Positions 47,884-61,500 of a stretch of DNA of 64,000 bases are shown piece after piece. Position 1 is the stretch's first letter. Every line of letters starts with the position of its first letter. The position numbers and the translations under genes are program-made. The stretch covers positions 8,601,501 to 8,665,500 of the forward strand of contig LR746268.1 of NCBI GenBank assembly GCA_902729315.2. The letters run 5' to 3'. Under the pieces are notes generated by a model. The model made no database searches and had not been told where the DNA came from. It worked only from the letters and a program-made list of their open reading frames with translations. The DNA is from Spirodela intermedia. Its lineage: Eukaryota; Streptophyta; Magnoliopsida; Alismatales; Araceae.

Positions 47884-48720
47884 TCGAGTTCGAATAAGGT
47901 ATTAAGAACGAGGAAAGCACGCACCGAGGATGAGTCGAGGATGAGTCGAGGCAAGGGTTCGGAAGGCAAGGAGACGGCGTCAAGATGGTCGCGCAGCTTG
48001 AGGAGAGGGCGGCAAGGAGAGTCGTCGACGAGACAAGGTGAGGCGGCCACGGTCGTGACCTGCCTCCGAGGAGGGGCGGCGCGTCGGGGGAGAAGAGTAA
48101 ACGGGAAAACAAAATAAATCGATTTGAGTATGGTAGTGTTTTGTGTACAGCCATGAAATTATAAAAAAACATATTAAAAAATATTAAATTGGAGCTAAAT
48201 CTCTCAATAGGTCAGAGCCCTAAAGTTCACTTGCGGCTATTTTAATTGTAAGGGAGGTACACATCTGCGGAAACAAATCTGGACTTACATATATGCAAGA
48301 GATATAAGAGGAACACCAAAAAAGGAAGAGAATATTCAAGGGATGGTGTGGACCACCTCTATCCGTCCATGGTGTCGCCATTCACAAGAAGGCCCTCCGA
48401 ACGGCCCATTTAACCTAAAGAGAATCAACAATAGGCCAAAAGATATAAAGAAGAGCAGAAGGAAGAGTAGGAGAAGAAGAATACTACTCGTAGTTGATTC
48501 GCTGCCATCATCCTCATTGTGCTGTTCTGTTGTTGATTGGTTCTGCTGAAGCTGTTGATCATGTTCGATAGTTTGACCAGTTCCCCCGTTTTCTTTCAGC
48601 TGATGGCCTGACTGAAGATGACTCGATTCATTAAGGGCACATGCAATTCGAGAGCTAAGAGGACATGCCAGCCAGTTCTCATGAACAAATGAAGCAGTCA
48701 TTCGTGAATGAGAAGAAGAC
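47884..48720. other. Upstream region of SDR-8 and unassigned DNA
   Basis: Positions 48120-48240 recur, diverged, at 62865-62960 next to another SDR-8-type fragment. A minus-strand frame at 48336-48701 (121 aa, with a Leu/Phe-rich possible membrane segment near residues 73-95) has no recognised relatives and may be chance. Confidence 0.35.
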
Positions 48721-49049
48721 TTTCAGATGGCGGGCGGTCCAGTCGAGTGTCACCAGGCACTCCTGCGAGGATGAGTTTGGGAGACAAGAAACGTAGTTTG
48801 CTAGAAGAAGTAGTGTAATTTCACTCAGTCATTGCGAATTGATCACAATTATTCATGAACAACCGAAGCGGAAAGCAGAAAAACACAAACTCCATCTACT
48901 CCGAGCTTCAGGATACGGCATAGAATGGACAGAGAACAAACAGACGAGAAGAGTGGCGGCGGCGAGGAGATACGATTGGAAATAGCAGGAAGAACGACAA
49001 TTATACAGAAGGATTGGGAAGATTGAAGGGAAGCGGAAGACGGATCAGA
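48721..49049. other. 3' flank of SDR-7
   Basis: No gene. It shares the GGGAGACAAGAAACGTAG block and following sequence with the 3' flanks of SDR-2, -4 and -5. Confidence 0.5.
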
Positions 49050-49976
49050 TCAGGATGAGGCAAAGAGGTGTGCCCCCAAGCTGGGATTGGTTGTTGTGTA
49101 GCCGCCGTCGACCACAAGGTTATGTCCGTTGACATATCTGGACTCGTCGCTGGCCAGGTAGAGCACCGCCTCGGCGATATCCTGCGCCTTCAACGCCGCG
49201 GCACTCAGGACGGAGCTCTTCTCCACGGCGTCTTCCATGGCTCTGGTGTCCATCCCAAGCGCCCTGCAGGCCAAGGGCGACGCCAAAAGATGAGGGGAGA
49301 CGCAGTTCACCCGCACGCCGCAGCGGCCCAGCTCCACGGCGGCGTCCCTCGTCAGCCCCACCACGGCGTGCTTTGACGCCGTGTAGGGGGATACCGTCAT
49401 GGCAGCCATGACTGACGCGCCGCTTGCGGTGTTGATGATGCTGCCACGCCCGGCGGAGGCCATTGCTCGCCCCGCGTGCTTGACGCCCAGAAAGACGCCG
49501 ATCACATTCACTGAGAACACCTTCTCGAAGTCCGACCTGTCGATGTCGAGGAGGGGTCGGTACTCCACGATCGTGCCGGCGTTGTTGAACATGATGTCCA
49601 ACCGCCCGTGAGACCTCAGGGCGGTCTCCACGGTGGCCTGGACGTCGGCCTCGGAGGAGACGTCGCAGTGGACGTAGGAGGCCACGCCGCCGTCGCCGAC
49701 GATTTCCCTGCAGACCTCCTGGCCATTCTCGTCCTGGATGTCGGCGACGACGACCTTGGCACCGTGCCTGGCGAAAAGCCTGGCGGTGCTCTCGCCGATG
49801 CCGCTGGCCCCGCCAGTGATAATGGCCACCTTCCCCTCCAGCCTGTAACCATGACGACGGCGACGAGGCTAAATGGTCCGTAAATCAAAGAGAGAGTCGA
49901 GGGCAAAAGTAAAAGGCAAATCATCGGAAGCTGCATACCGCCTCGCCAGGGAAGACAGCACCGCGGAGCTCTTCAT
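49050..49976 (-). CDS. SDR-7: SDR110C-type short-chain dehydrogenase/reductase
   Basis: Exon 1 is 49939-49976, intron 49843-49938 (acceptor TTACAG), exon 2 49050-49842; 276 aa starting MKSSAVLSSLARRLEGK. TGGASGIG, Asp47, NNAG, Asn125, Ser153, Tyr166 and Lys170 are intact. Pocket loops are TIVEYRPLLDID after NNAG and MAAMTVSPYTASK at the active site. The lid HLLASPLACRALGMDTRAM is the same as in SDR-2 although the rest of the gene is less similar. Upstream DNA and a copia insertion are shared with SDR-5. Probable NAD-linked alcohol dehydrogenase; the substrate is unknown. Confidence 0.9.
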
Positions 49977-50115
49977 AACGGCGGCGAAACGATCTTCCGG
50001 CGGAGGGGGCCAACGAACTCAAGATAAAGAGGTGAAAGTCAACAAACTTATTTAATGGGATCCACTTTTAGAATCACTTTTCAGGCACCACCTTTAGTAC
50101 AGAGGAGAAATGGAC

Positions 50116-50121
50116 CACGTG
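50116..50121 (-). promoter_or_regulatory. G-box upstream of SDR-7
   Basis: CACGTG 140 bp upstream of the ATG, same context and spacing as at SDR-5. Confidence 0.5.
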
Positions 50122-51017
50122 TGGCATGTTTCTTGGCCAGCTGTGGCCAAGATAAGGGATTGGCTATTTCGGCTATTAGTGAGTGCCTGCAAGACCAAGA
50201 TTAGGGATATGTTCTTTAGGTTCTTGATGATAATTATTCTCTATTCTTGCCTCATTTTGTGGAAGTTTCATCATGGTCCTGAACGTAGACGACATCTGAC
50301 CTCTGAATCAGGTAAATCCTTATGTAGATGCTCTTGCTGTGAATTGATTCATTTGTTCTTTCTTACTTCACATCATACGGACCAGGTTACCAATGTTCTA
50401 CAAGTCCATATTGGGCTTTTGTTGTAACAACAATTGCTCGATTGAAACTCAAAACTCTTCTTTGTCAACTTGTGGGTTAGTTTGATCACCGGTTCAAATT
50501 AACAAGGTCAATCCTATTTTAGTTCTAGATTCTCAATTTGTCGGATTGGGTTCTAGCAATTCGATTGTTTTGGTCAAGTAAGATATAGATAGGGTAGAAG
50601 CTTTGACAGAGTCCTAGACAAGGATTAAGAATTTGGTTGAGATCTTGATCAAATGCTCACCCCTTGATTTAAGGCAAATGCAAGATCACTCACATGCATA
50701 TTCTGCTAGGAAAATAGTGGAAGCACAATGGTATTATGAAAGGCCCACATAGAAAAATAATGTGGGTGGGGTAGAGAGTAGCTTCTCCCTTCTCCACATG
50801 CATGTGCTGTGTGAGGCTGCTCACCATGTGATAGATCAGCGACCGGGACTCTACACAAGATGAACAGACAGTGACGTCTTAACAACTTTTTAACGCATTT
50901 GGTGCATGAGAGCATAATAAATAGGCTGACAGATCAAATGGGTAAGTGTCTATTTGATTGGTGATGGAAGTTGACCTCTAATTACCTTTGTGAGGGGGTC
51001 AAAGCATCGGAGAAAGT
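50122..51017. other. Upstream DNA of SDR-7
   Basis: No gene supported. Near-identical to 21982-22877 and 5521-6385. Confidence 0.5.
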
Positions 51018-54000
51018 AGGAACGATTACATATCCTTATATAGAGAGGAAGAAGACGAAGGGCCAAAAAACATGAGAAGGCCAAGAGACATAGAGAGGTG
51101 ATGAAGGCAAAGGACCAAAAGATATGGGAAGGCCAAGAGGCCTATAGTGATCCTTTGTACTCACATTCCCCCTCAAGCTGGAGCGTAGATGTCGACTAAG
51201 TGTCATGTGTGAAGTGCAAATAAGCCTGTTTAAAAGTCGATGGTAGATGACGTGGTATGCAATCTTGATATGCATGATGCACAAATGAAAAGTTGGATTA
51301 TTTGCTATGAAAATCACTGCCGGATTATCATAATACATAGGCATAGCACTTTACACTGAATAACCTCACTCCTGAAGTCGGTTGCACACCCAAAGTATAC
51401 ATGACGACATATCTATCATGACTCGATATTCGGCCTCAGTGCTGGAGGAGCAAGGGACCCACTACTTGTGACTGAACCACATCACACAAGATTTCCTACA
51501 ACATAGATACAATAGTCCATGGTAGATTTTCAATTTGCACGATCGTCGACTAGATTGAAGTCTAAGTAGCCGACCACACAAAGATGTTTGTGGTGGTAAA
51601 AAGTAATCCCTCATCTAAAAGTATATTTGAGATAGGCGAGAAGTCTGAAAGTAGCCTCCCAATGATTGTATCGAGGTTCATGTATAGCTTGACTGAGAAG
51701 ATTCATTATATAGGTAATGTCGGGTCGTGTGATAGTATGATAAATGAGCTTTCCAACTAGATGTTGATATGGGTGAGGAATCAGTGAGGAGAGGCAAGGT
51801 CGAGTCCTAGAAATTTTGCCGACTCTCGATCGGAGATGCATGTGACTTGTATTCGAGTAGTCCCACCTCCTGTGTTGATTAAGGACAATCTCCCTCGGGC
51901 AATAAACAAACTTTATGCCCAAGAAATACTTGGAGTCCTCAAGTCCCAGATATCTAGATGTTCTCAAAAGAAACATCTTGGTATCCTAAATGTCGATCAT
52001 ATCACTTTCTGTGATAATCATATCGTCCACGTAGACGGCAAGAATAATACACCCATTTGCGGTGGTCTTGTGAAAAACTATAGGCTCCACTTTGCATGTC
52101 AAAAAATCACATTACCGAATGAGGGTGCTGAATTTGATGAACCAAGTTTGAGGACTTTGTTTGAGACCATAGATGGCTTTTACAAAGATGACACACTTTG
52201 GCAGATTCCACCTCAATCATATAGTCGAGAGGCTGCTCTATATAGACATCTTCATTGAGATCACCATAGAGAAAGGCATTGGAGACGTCTAGCTGGTGTA
52301 GAGGCTAGTCAAGGTTGACTATCATAGAAATAATGATACATATTGAGCTTAGATGGATCATGGAAGAAAAGGTCTCCTCGTAATCGATGTCATACTACTG
52401 AGAAAAGTTGTGTGCCACCAATTGAGCTTTATGATGATGAATAGTACCATCTAGAAGGTACTTGGGGGTGTAAACTCATCTACAAGAAATAACATTAGCA
52501 CCATGTGGTCAAGGAACGATCTCCCAAGTTCTTTTAATGATGAGAGCTACATATTCCTCATCCATGGCCGCCTTCCAATGAGGTACTGTCATACCATCCA
52601 CGTGAGACTTGGGTATTGATTTAGTAGCCAAGGGTAAGGCAAACGTCCAATAAGATGGAGAGAGGTGATCCTAAGAGACAAAATAAGAAATGGGGTGAAG
52701 AGTGTAAGAGCATGTTCATTTTCGGAGAGTGATAGGCATAAGATCATCCAAAGGTGTTGAATTTGTAGATAGCGTTGCGGATTGATTGGGTACTTAAGGG
52801 AAGACTGGTCTAATAGTAGTTGTTAATGACTCTTCTAGAGGTAGTAGAATAGACTGAAGTGGTGACGTGACTTAGTCGTTGTATAGTAAATCATTTAAAT
52901 TTAAAATTTATAAAACTAGAAAATACAAATTTTTAGATATTTAGAAGTATTTCTGAATAAATATATCAATTATAATTCAATAAAACTTCCAAAAAAAAGT
53001 AGTAATTTTCTAAGTCGATCACAAGGATGTAATATAATATCTGGTAATTATTCAGAATTTTCCTCAAAGAATACTATTTTCTATGAATTTTATACTAAGA
53101 AATGAAAAGGAAATATATTTAAAATTCACAAAAAAAAGAAATAAGAGTGCGGACATCAGGATAATGTCACCGCTCCACGAACGCGAATCAAGCGGAAACA
53201 AAGTTCCGCCCGACGATTCTTACGTAAGCGATTATAAACGATTTAATTGATCAAATTAAGATCTGTAAAAGCTAGAAGAATCGTAATGAAATGAAGTATA
53301 TCTTGGTAAATTTAAAATCAACAAATTATCACTAAATGAAATGAAAATTAAGTTGAAAGCAAAAAAACAGAGTTCCAACGTCGTGGCGGCGATACATCGA
53401 CAATGTACCGGAATCTTGAGCGTTCGGGAGGATAGTCGTGTAGTGTCCACGGCCTCGAAGGCTCTCCTTGGACAAGGACGATGTGGGCAATCTCTAGATC
53501 TCCTTGTGAAGTCTAGAGATCAATGAAATGGGTCATCAAATCGTCTTCGACGGCTGTCACCCGGCAAAATAAAAAAGCAGCGACTTTGTGGCTCTCCGGC
53601 AATTGTCACCCGATGGAGAGGAGCTGGATGGAGGTGGGGCGCGTGTCAAGAAGCTTCATCCTCAAGTCCGTGCAGCAAGAGGAAGCTCTTCATCGCATCT
53701 AGTACGCTCTCAGGAGGTGGCGACTCGTCTCCCGGTTGATTGTCCTCTTCCCGACGACAGCTTGTTCATCGATCAATCAGAGATACTTTACTCAATGGAT
53801 TCGCAATCCTTTTATCGCGAATCGTTCAACAATTTTAGTAACAATGCTCTGTGAATCGCGTTGACGAGATTTTCGCCGATGATCTAATGATTCTGGTTGC
53901 TTAATCCTTCACCGGCGATCTGCAAGAAAGTCGTGATAATCAGATAAACAAAATATGAGTTTTGGCTCTAGGAGGATTCGAACCCGTGCCGGTTGCCAGC

Positions 54001-55147
54001 CTTTTTTGGGGAAGGTGACGCGGGTTTAGTCCCACATCGGTTGTGCGTCGAAGTTTCTGGCGAATATAAAGTAATATTATATTTCCGATCAAGTCCTTTT
54101 CTCGCGCATGTACGACCACTCCTTGCCCCACAGCCGGTTGGCCACCAGTGACGTGGAAGGGGAGTGGCGCACACGTTCCCCCATCGGTTCAAGCCACTCA
54201 AGCCCCTGCTCGTGGCTCCTGCCCGACTATGCTTCCGACCCGCTTACAGGCTTAGCTGGCCGGTAAGCCCCCCTCATTTTGTTTTATTTTTATTTTTATT
54301 TCTTTTCCTTCATTTATCTCAAAAGTAAGACTGTAAAAATCATATAAAATCACATAATTACTCAAAAATTTACGTTAAATCAATTGAAAACCACTTTTCA
54401 CACTTTAACACAAATATAAGTTTATTTATCATGAGCTAAAGCTAAAACTATATTATTTATTAATTATTAACTCATGATAATGAAGACTTATCAAGTGGGT
54501 TAGGATTGGGAGATGGTAATGGTAAGGGGATAGCAACTTCTAATGAAGTGTTGGGATTAGACAATGAGAAAAATGTTGTGTCCTCTAGTAGAGACATGAA
54601 TGGAATTGCCAAGGAGGGCACTCTAAAGTACTTAGACTCCTCATGGAAGGTAACATCCGCTGATACCAAATATTTTTGCTCCCAGGGAAGGTAGACATGA
54701 CATCTTTTTTGTGTTTGTGAGTAGTCAATGAAGACAACTTTTAGTGCACGAGAAGCAAGTTTGGACTTGTTCGGGGTGTGATCGTGTACAAATGCTACAC
54801 AGTCAAAAACTTATGGGGGGTAAAGAGAAGAGGCCACCTTTGGGGTTGAGACGACGAAGGGAAACTTTGCTGCCTAAGGGAGATGATGGAAGACGGTTAA
54901 TGAGGTAGGTGGATGTGAGGATGGTGTCAGCCCATAGGTGATCAGGAACCCCCACCTCAAGCATGATGGTCCAAGTCATGTCCAAGATATGTTGGTGCTT
55001 TCGTTCTACTATTCTATTTTGTTGGGACATATGTGGACATGTTGTTTCATGAATGATCTCAAGCGATTTGCAAAGCTCTTGAAGTGCAGATTATGTAAAC
55101 TCGAAAGTATTATTCATTTGAATGATTTTGGGCATGATGTTCCACTT
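51018..55147 (-). mobile_element. Ty1/copia element, third copy of the same insertion, 5' end lost
   Basis: The 3' LTR is about 51018-51165. RT remnants lie around 51611-52150, integrase-linker pieces at 54472-54669 and an integrase core piece at 54803-55030 (LWADTILTSTYLINRLPSSP). The element is truncated at about 55147, where block X begins. It shares its host junction with the copies at 6386 and 22878 but carries its own LTR-R insertion at a different site. Confidence 0.85.
52863..54493 (-). mobile_element. Solo LTR-R with target duplication AGTGG
   Basis: 1,631 bp flanked by AGTGG at 52858-52862 and 54494-54498. The copia copy near 26415-26430 carries the uninterrupted site. This is an independent insertion from the ATGAT event. 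Confidence 0.92.
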
Positions 55148-55518
55148 CTCCTAAGGTCAACCCTCTCTCTTTGACTCTCTTTTTCTCTCGTTCCCGCTGC
55201 CAGCTCCCCGTCCTCATCCTTGGCCCATACGGGTTGGAGGGTGACTTTTAGGATGCCAACATAGATCTTTTTCACTCTACTTTTGGGTCCTAACATTTTA
55301 GTGGCCCTCGTGTGATCCAATCATCGTTATCCAGCTACCCATGGGGCTCAATGTCAGATTACAACTGTCTTGTCTTGGTGTCGTATATGTTTTTGGATCA
55401 TTCCTAAAAAACCATAGAACATGGTTTAAAATATTTTAAAATTTTTAATTATATGTATTTTGGGGTATTTTTATTTAAAAAATCTTTAAAAAATAACTCA
55501 TAAATTGATAATTCTCTT
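55148..55518. repeat. Block X fragment left of the full-length copia element
   Basis: No gene. It matches 45735-46040 and 63700-63960. Together with the SDR fragment at 62551 it forms a disrupted second copy of the SDR-8 locus. Confidence 0.55.
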
Positions 55519-58500
55519 TGTAGGAGAAAATATATAAGTACAGAATCACAATAACAACGTAAACTCAATTTTTAGATATCAATGAGAACAAATAAAAGAA
55601 AAATCACTAAACTATTAGAAATCTTGACGAGAACAAGACTTCCACCAAACACCTCTAATCCACATCTCAATGTCCTTGAGATGACTCATATATTAAAAAG
55701 TCAATAATAGACTCTTATCTCCTTCTATAAAGACTTCACATGTAATAGAAAAGAGAGAAAATACCAAGAAGAGAAATAGAGTTGATAGAAAGAGAGAATA
55801 GAATCAAGAGAAAGATAATCATCCGTCATACTCATAAAGTGGAAATATATGTCCTATTAATAGAAACAAGAAAAGATAACTGCTCGTTAAAAAGAAGCAT
55901 CTTAATCTATTTGCAATCAAGTCCGCACATCTCAAATATGACAATTGCAACCACCCTCCTCACATAAGAGTCTGCACAGAAAGATAACCATTCTCTCACT
56001 ACATGATTCCCATAATAGGTCACAAGAGTCGATGTGACTACCGTGTCACCATCCTCTTACTCCTCGCATGCCTCCTGAGTGAGTCAGATGGGAGAGCTCT
56101 CTCTCACATCTCCCAAATAAGAGGTTCTCTCGCACGTCTCCTAAATAGGCTAGTCATGATGGACTCATAGTATCAACAAACTCCACTTTGGCAGCCATCA
56201 TCATTGTACCCAGAGTTGATGTCTGTCCATACTGTAAGTTCTCCACCTTCTCTAAAATACCTACAACATGAATCAAATTCAAATAATATTTAAACTTCTT
56301 CAATGTGACGACCTTCGTCAACATATCCACGATATTCTTCTCTGTGTGAACCTTCTCTAGAAAGATATCTTTAGAATTCACTAACTCATGGATCTTGTGA
56401 TACCCCACATTAATATATACTTTGATCATGCATGATATATCTGATTCTTTGATAAGCAAATAACACTCTAATTATCACAATGTAGAGAAATTTCACTCTA
56501 TCGGATCCTTCAACTACAAGGTCTTCTTGGCCACTTCAACAGCTACCATATACTTTATCTCAGTTGTAGATAATACAATAGTAGTCTGAAGTGTAGACTT
56601 CCAACTTATAGGTCTACTAGCCACAATAAAAACATATTTCGACGTAGATCTTTGATGATCTAAATTTTTAACAAAATCTACATCAACAAAGCTAACAGCA
56701 GAAAAACAATTTTACTAGTCAAAATAGATTCCAAAATCTAAAAAATCCTTTAGATATCGAAGAATCCACTTTACTACGCTCTAATACTTTTTTCCTAGAT
56801 TACTCATAAATCTACTCATAAGCCTAACTACATGAGCAATATCTGATCTAGTATAGACCATAATATATACAAGAGAACCAACCACATTAGTATAATAGAT
56901 TTATTTTATCTCAGTAATATCTTCCTCAGATGTCAGACACGAAGTAGTAGGTAACTTGAAATGACTAGTCAGAAGAGTGTTCACTATTTTAGCATTACTC
57001 ATGCCAAATAGATCCACCACTTTCAAAAGATAATTTCTCTAAGTCAACTATAGTTGACCTAACTCTCGATCTCTATAGATCTCCATACTAAGAATCTTCT
57101 TTGCCACATCAAGATTCTTCATGTCAAATTTCTTATTTAATAGTGACTTCAATCTAATAATCTCATGTGAATTCTTTGAAGTAATGAGCATATTATGAAC
57201 ATAGAGCATCAAAATAATTAGAGAATCATCATCACAAGTCCTCATATAAATACAACAGTCCTCAACATATAAGAATCAAATTTCTTGTACCATTACCTTG
57301 ATGCTTGTTTCAACTCATAAAAAGACCTCTTCAATTGACAAACAAAATGTTCTAACCCCTGCATAATGAAATCTTCTGACTACTACATGTAAATAGTCTC
57401 CTCCAAATCTCCATAAAAGAACGTCGTCTTCACATCTAGCTACTCAATCTCCATATCTTCATGTGCAACAATGGCTAACATCAAGTGAATAGACGTGTGC
57501 TTCACAATAGTTGAAAAAATCTTTGTATAATCAATTCCCTACTTCTGTGTAAAGTCTTTTGCAACAAGTCTTGTCTTGTACTGTGGCTGATTAATGTTTT
57601 CATTATCATGAGTTAATAATTAATAAATAATATGGTTTTAGCCTTAACTCATGATAAATAGACTTATATTTATGTTAAAGTGTGAAAAGTGGTTTTTAGT
57701 TGATTAATGTGAATTTTTGGCTAATTATGTGATTTTTTACGAAATTATATAATTTTTATAGTCTTATTTTTTAGATAAATAAAATAAATAAATAAAAATA
57801 TAGCAAAAGGAGGGGACCCGCCGGCCAGCCAGGCCCGCAAGCACATCGGAAGTGCAGTCAAAGGGAGCTGCGAGCAAGGGCTCGAGTGGCTAGGACCAAT
57901 GAGGGCATGTGTGCGCCACTCCCCTTTCACGTCACCAATGACCAGCCAACTATGGGACAAGGAGTGGTCGTACACGCAGGGGAAAAAGACTCACTGCTTG
58001 CAAATGTGATATTACTATATATTTGCCTAAAACTTTGACGCACAAGCGATGTGGGACTAAACCCGCATCACACCTTCTCCTGAAAGGTTTCAAAGATTTT
58101 AATACCTAAACTACCCCTTAATTATAACAAAGATATACCATGATGACATCACTTGATAATGGCATTAGAGTACTTATTTCAACCTCTCTCGTACAAGCGG
58201 GTAATCGGTGAGGGTTCAAATCCTCCTAGAGCTAAAACTCATATTTTTTATCTAATTATCACGACTTTCTTGCAAATCGCCGGTGATAGATTAAGCCATC
58301 AGAATCGTTGGATCATCGGCGAAAATCTCGTCAACGTGATTTGCGGAGTATTGTTACTAAAATTACTAGACGAATCACGATAAAAGTATCGTAAATTCAT
58401 CGAGTAAATCATCTCTGATTGATCGACGAACAAGCCATTATCGAGAAGAAGATGATCCGTCGAGAGATGAGTCGCCACCTCTTGAGAGTGTACTAAATGT

Positions 58501-61500
58501 GATGAAGAGCCTCATCTTGTTGCGCAAACCTGAGGATGAAGCTTCTTGGCACGCGCCCCACCTTTATTCAACTCTTCTCCGTCAGATGACAACTGCCAGA
58601 GAGCCACAAAGTTGTCATTTTTTCGCTTTGTCGGGTGACAGCCACTAAAGACGATTCAATAACCCGTTTTATTGATCTCTAGACTTCACAAAGAGATCTA
58701 GAGATTGCCCACGTCATCCTTATCCAAAGAGAGCCTTTGAGGCCATAGACACAGCACAATGATCCTCTCGAACACTCAAGATTTTGGTGCATCACCAATG
58801 CATCGCTGTCGCAACGTTGAAATTTTGTTTTCCTACTTTCAACTTAATTTCTGCTTCATTTAGTAATAATTTATGTGATTTAAATTTAATAAGATATACT
58901 TCATTTAATTACGATTTTTTCTAATTTTAAAGATCTTAATTTGATCAATTAAATCATTTGTAATCGCTTACGTAAGAATCATCAAGTAGAACTGTGTTTC
59001 TGTCCAATTCACCTTCATCGGGTGCTAACGTCATTATTCTGACATACGCACCCTTATTTTCCTTTTTCATGAATTTTAAATATATTTTATTTTCATTTCT
59101 TAGTATAAAATTCATAGAAAATTGTATTCTTTGAGGAAAATTCTAAAACATTACCCGATATTATATTACATCTCTGTGATCGATCTGAAAATTACCACTA
59201 TTTTTAGAAGTTTTATTAAATTATAATTGATATATTTGTTCAAAAATACTTCTAAATATCTAAAAATTAGTATTTTCTAACTTTATAAATTTTAAATTTG
59301 TGTGATTTATTATACAACGACTAAGTCACGTCATTAATCATCATCAATCTTTGGTGACTTCTTCTTGTACACTCATTTGCATCTAATAGCTCACTTCCCT
59401 ACAAGGAGATCCACTAATTTCTAAGAGTGATTCTTGTATAAAGATGTTCGCTCATCAAACATCGTCTGCATCCACTTCTCTTTTTTAGGACAATTAATTA
59501 CCTCCTGAAAAGTTGTGGGCTCGCCATCTCTTGAAAATAATGTAAAGGTAACATAATCATCAAGATGAGTATGAGGCTTTACTTCACGCTTACTCCGTCT
59601 AGTAAGAATATAATCAAGAACATTTGATGATTCTGCAATTTGATCTTCACTCACAATAAAATTAGGAGGACTCTATACAGTCTCCACCTCTAGCCTTGTT
59701 CTGTCTACAACTCGAGTATCATTAGATTCATGAACCTTGTGCTCTATAAAAAAAGACTTCAACATATGATCTTCATCAAAAATCACATCCCTACTAAAAA
59801 TAACTTTCTTAGCCTCTAAATCCTAAAGTCAATATCCCTTCATGTTAGTGCTATAGCCCAAGAAGATACATTTCTTCGACTATAGATCTAACTTCGATCT
59901 CTCATCAACAAGTGTAAGAATATATCTTGGATATCTAAATATATGTAAATTTGAATAGTCAACAGGATTTTCAGTTCATACCTCTTCAGCAACCTTCCCA
60001 TCAAGAGCAAAATTTGATGATCTATTTACCAAATAAGTTGTCATACTCATAGCTTCCGCCCAAAATTCTTTGTGCAAGTCGGCATTCAATTGTGCTCTCT
60101 CAGTAATCGTGTGATTCATCCGCTCAGCAATACAATTTTGTTACGGAATCTTCTTCACCATATAATGACGTTGAATACCATGCTCATCACAAAACTGATT
60201 AAATTCAGAATTCTTAAATTTTGTACCATTGTCAGTTCGTAAGGTTTTGATCTTTCTACTCATTTGATTCTCCACCTTCGCACACCAAGTCTTGAATTTT
60301 GTAAATACTTCAGACTTGTGTTTCAAGAAGAATATCCAGACTTTCCTAGAAAAATCATCAACAAAGGTTAGAAAATATCGAGCACCACCAATCGACATCA
60401 CATCAAGTGAACTACACATATATGAATGAACATAATCTAGGACACCACCTATATCATACTTCGTTGTTTTCAATGTCACCCTGCACTATTTTCTCATGAT
60501 ACAGTACTTACAAAAATTCGATTTGCAAGTTCTCACACTAGGTAGTAGTACTTGTGTATATAGCTTCTGCATACATGTTTCACTCATATAGCCCAATCAC
60601 AAGTGCCATAAAAGTGTGTCATTAATCATGGAATCATCCAATGTCGCAACACAAATTCCACTTACAATAGTACTTCCCTCAAGTTTATAAATATTCGTTC
60701 GTTGACGTCTTCTCTTTATCACAATAAGTGATCACTTTATAATCTTTTGGATCTCATTCTCTCCTTTAAAGTAACATCCATTCACTTCTAATACTCTAAG
60801 TGAAATCAAATTTTGGTGTGATGCTAGAACATGACGAACATTTTCAAGCTCTTAAATCACTCTGTCAAACATTTGAACTTTTATCAAACTAATGCCCACA
60901 ACTTCGTAAGCTACATTGTTTCTTATAAAAATAACTCCTATTGGACTTTTGTATGAGTAAAACTAGTCAGCATGATGACACATATGATAAGAACAACTAG
61001 TATCAAGAATCCGTGTATTCGACAACTCAGCTGCAACAAGTCCAGAATAGATTTCACCATCTTCTCTGTCCTCAATTTTCCTAACATTAGCAAAAGAAAA
61101 ATCACCTTCTATTATTTTATCGTTGTGGTTCTTCGAATAATCTCTTCATAAGTCTCTATTCTTATTACACTTATGACAAGTTTAGTTCTTCAATTAATTT
61201 GTCTGTGACTTAGATCAACCCTTCTTGTCTCCTGATGATTTTTTCTCCTTCTACCTTCTACGTTCTCTTCCAACCTTCGCATATAAACCTTCACCACGAG
61301 CTTCATCAACATCCTTCTTCTGATGATAATACTCTATCAATAAGTCAATAACATCTTCAAAAACATGTGTTGTATTATCATACAATAAGGTCGTAATAAG
61401 ATGATCATATGAATTAGGGAGAGAAACAAACAAAATAATAACTTTTTCTCATTAGAAAATTTTGATTCTATATGAAGTAAGTCATTTAGTAATTGACTAA

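Noticed and set aside
48336-48701. 121-aa frame with a Leu/Phe-rich possible membrane segment
   Set aside because: No recognised relatives and no family support; the hydrophobic run comes from a simple AAG/AGA-rich stretch on the other strand. Not called a gene.
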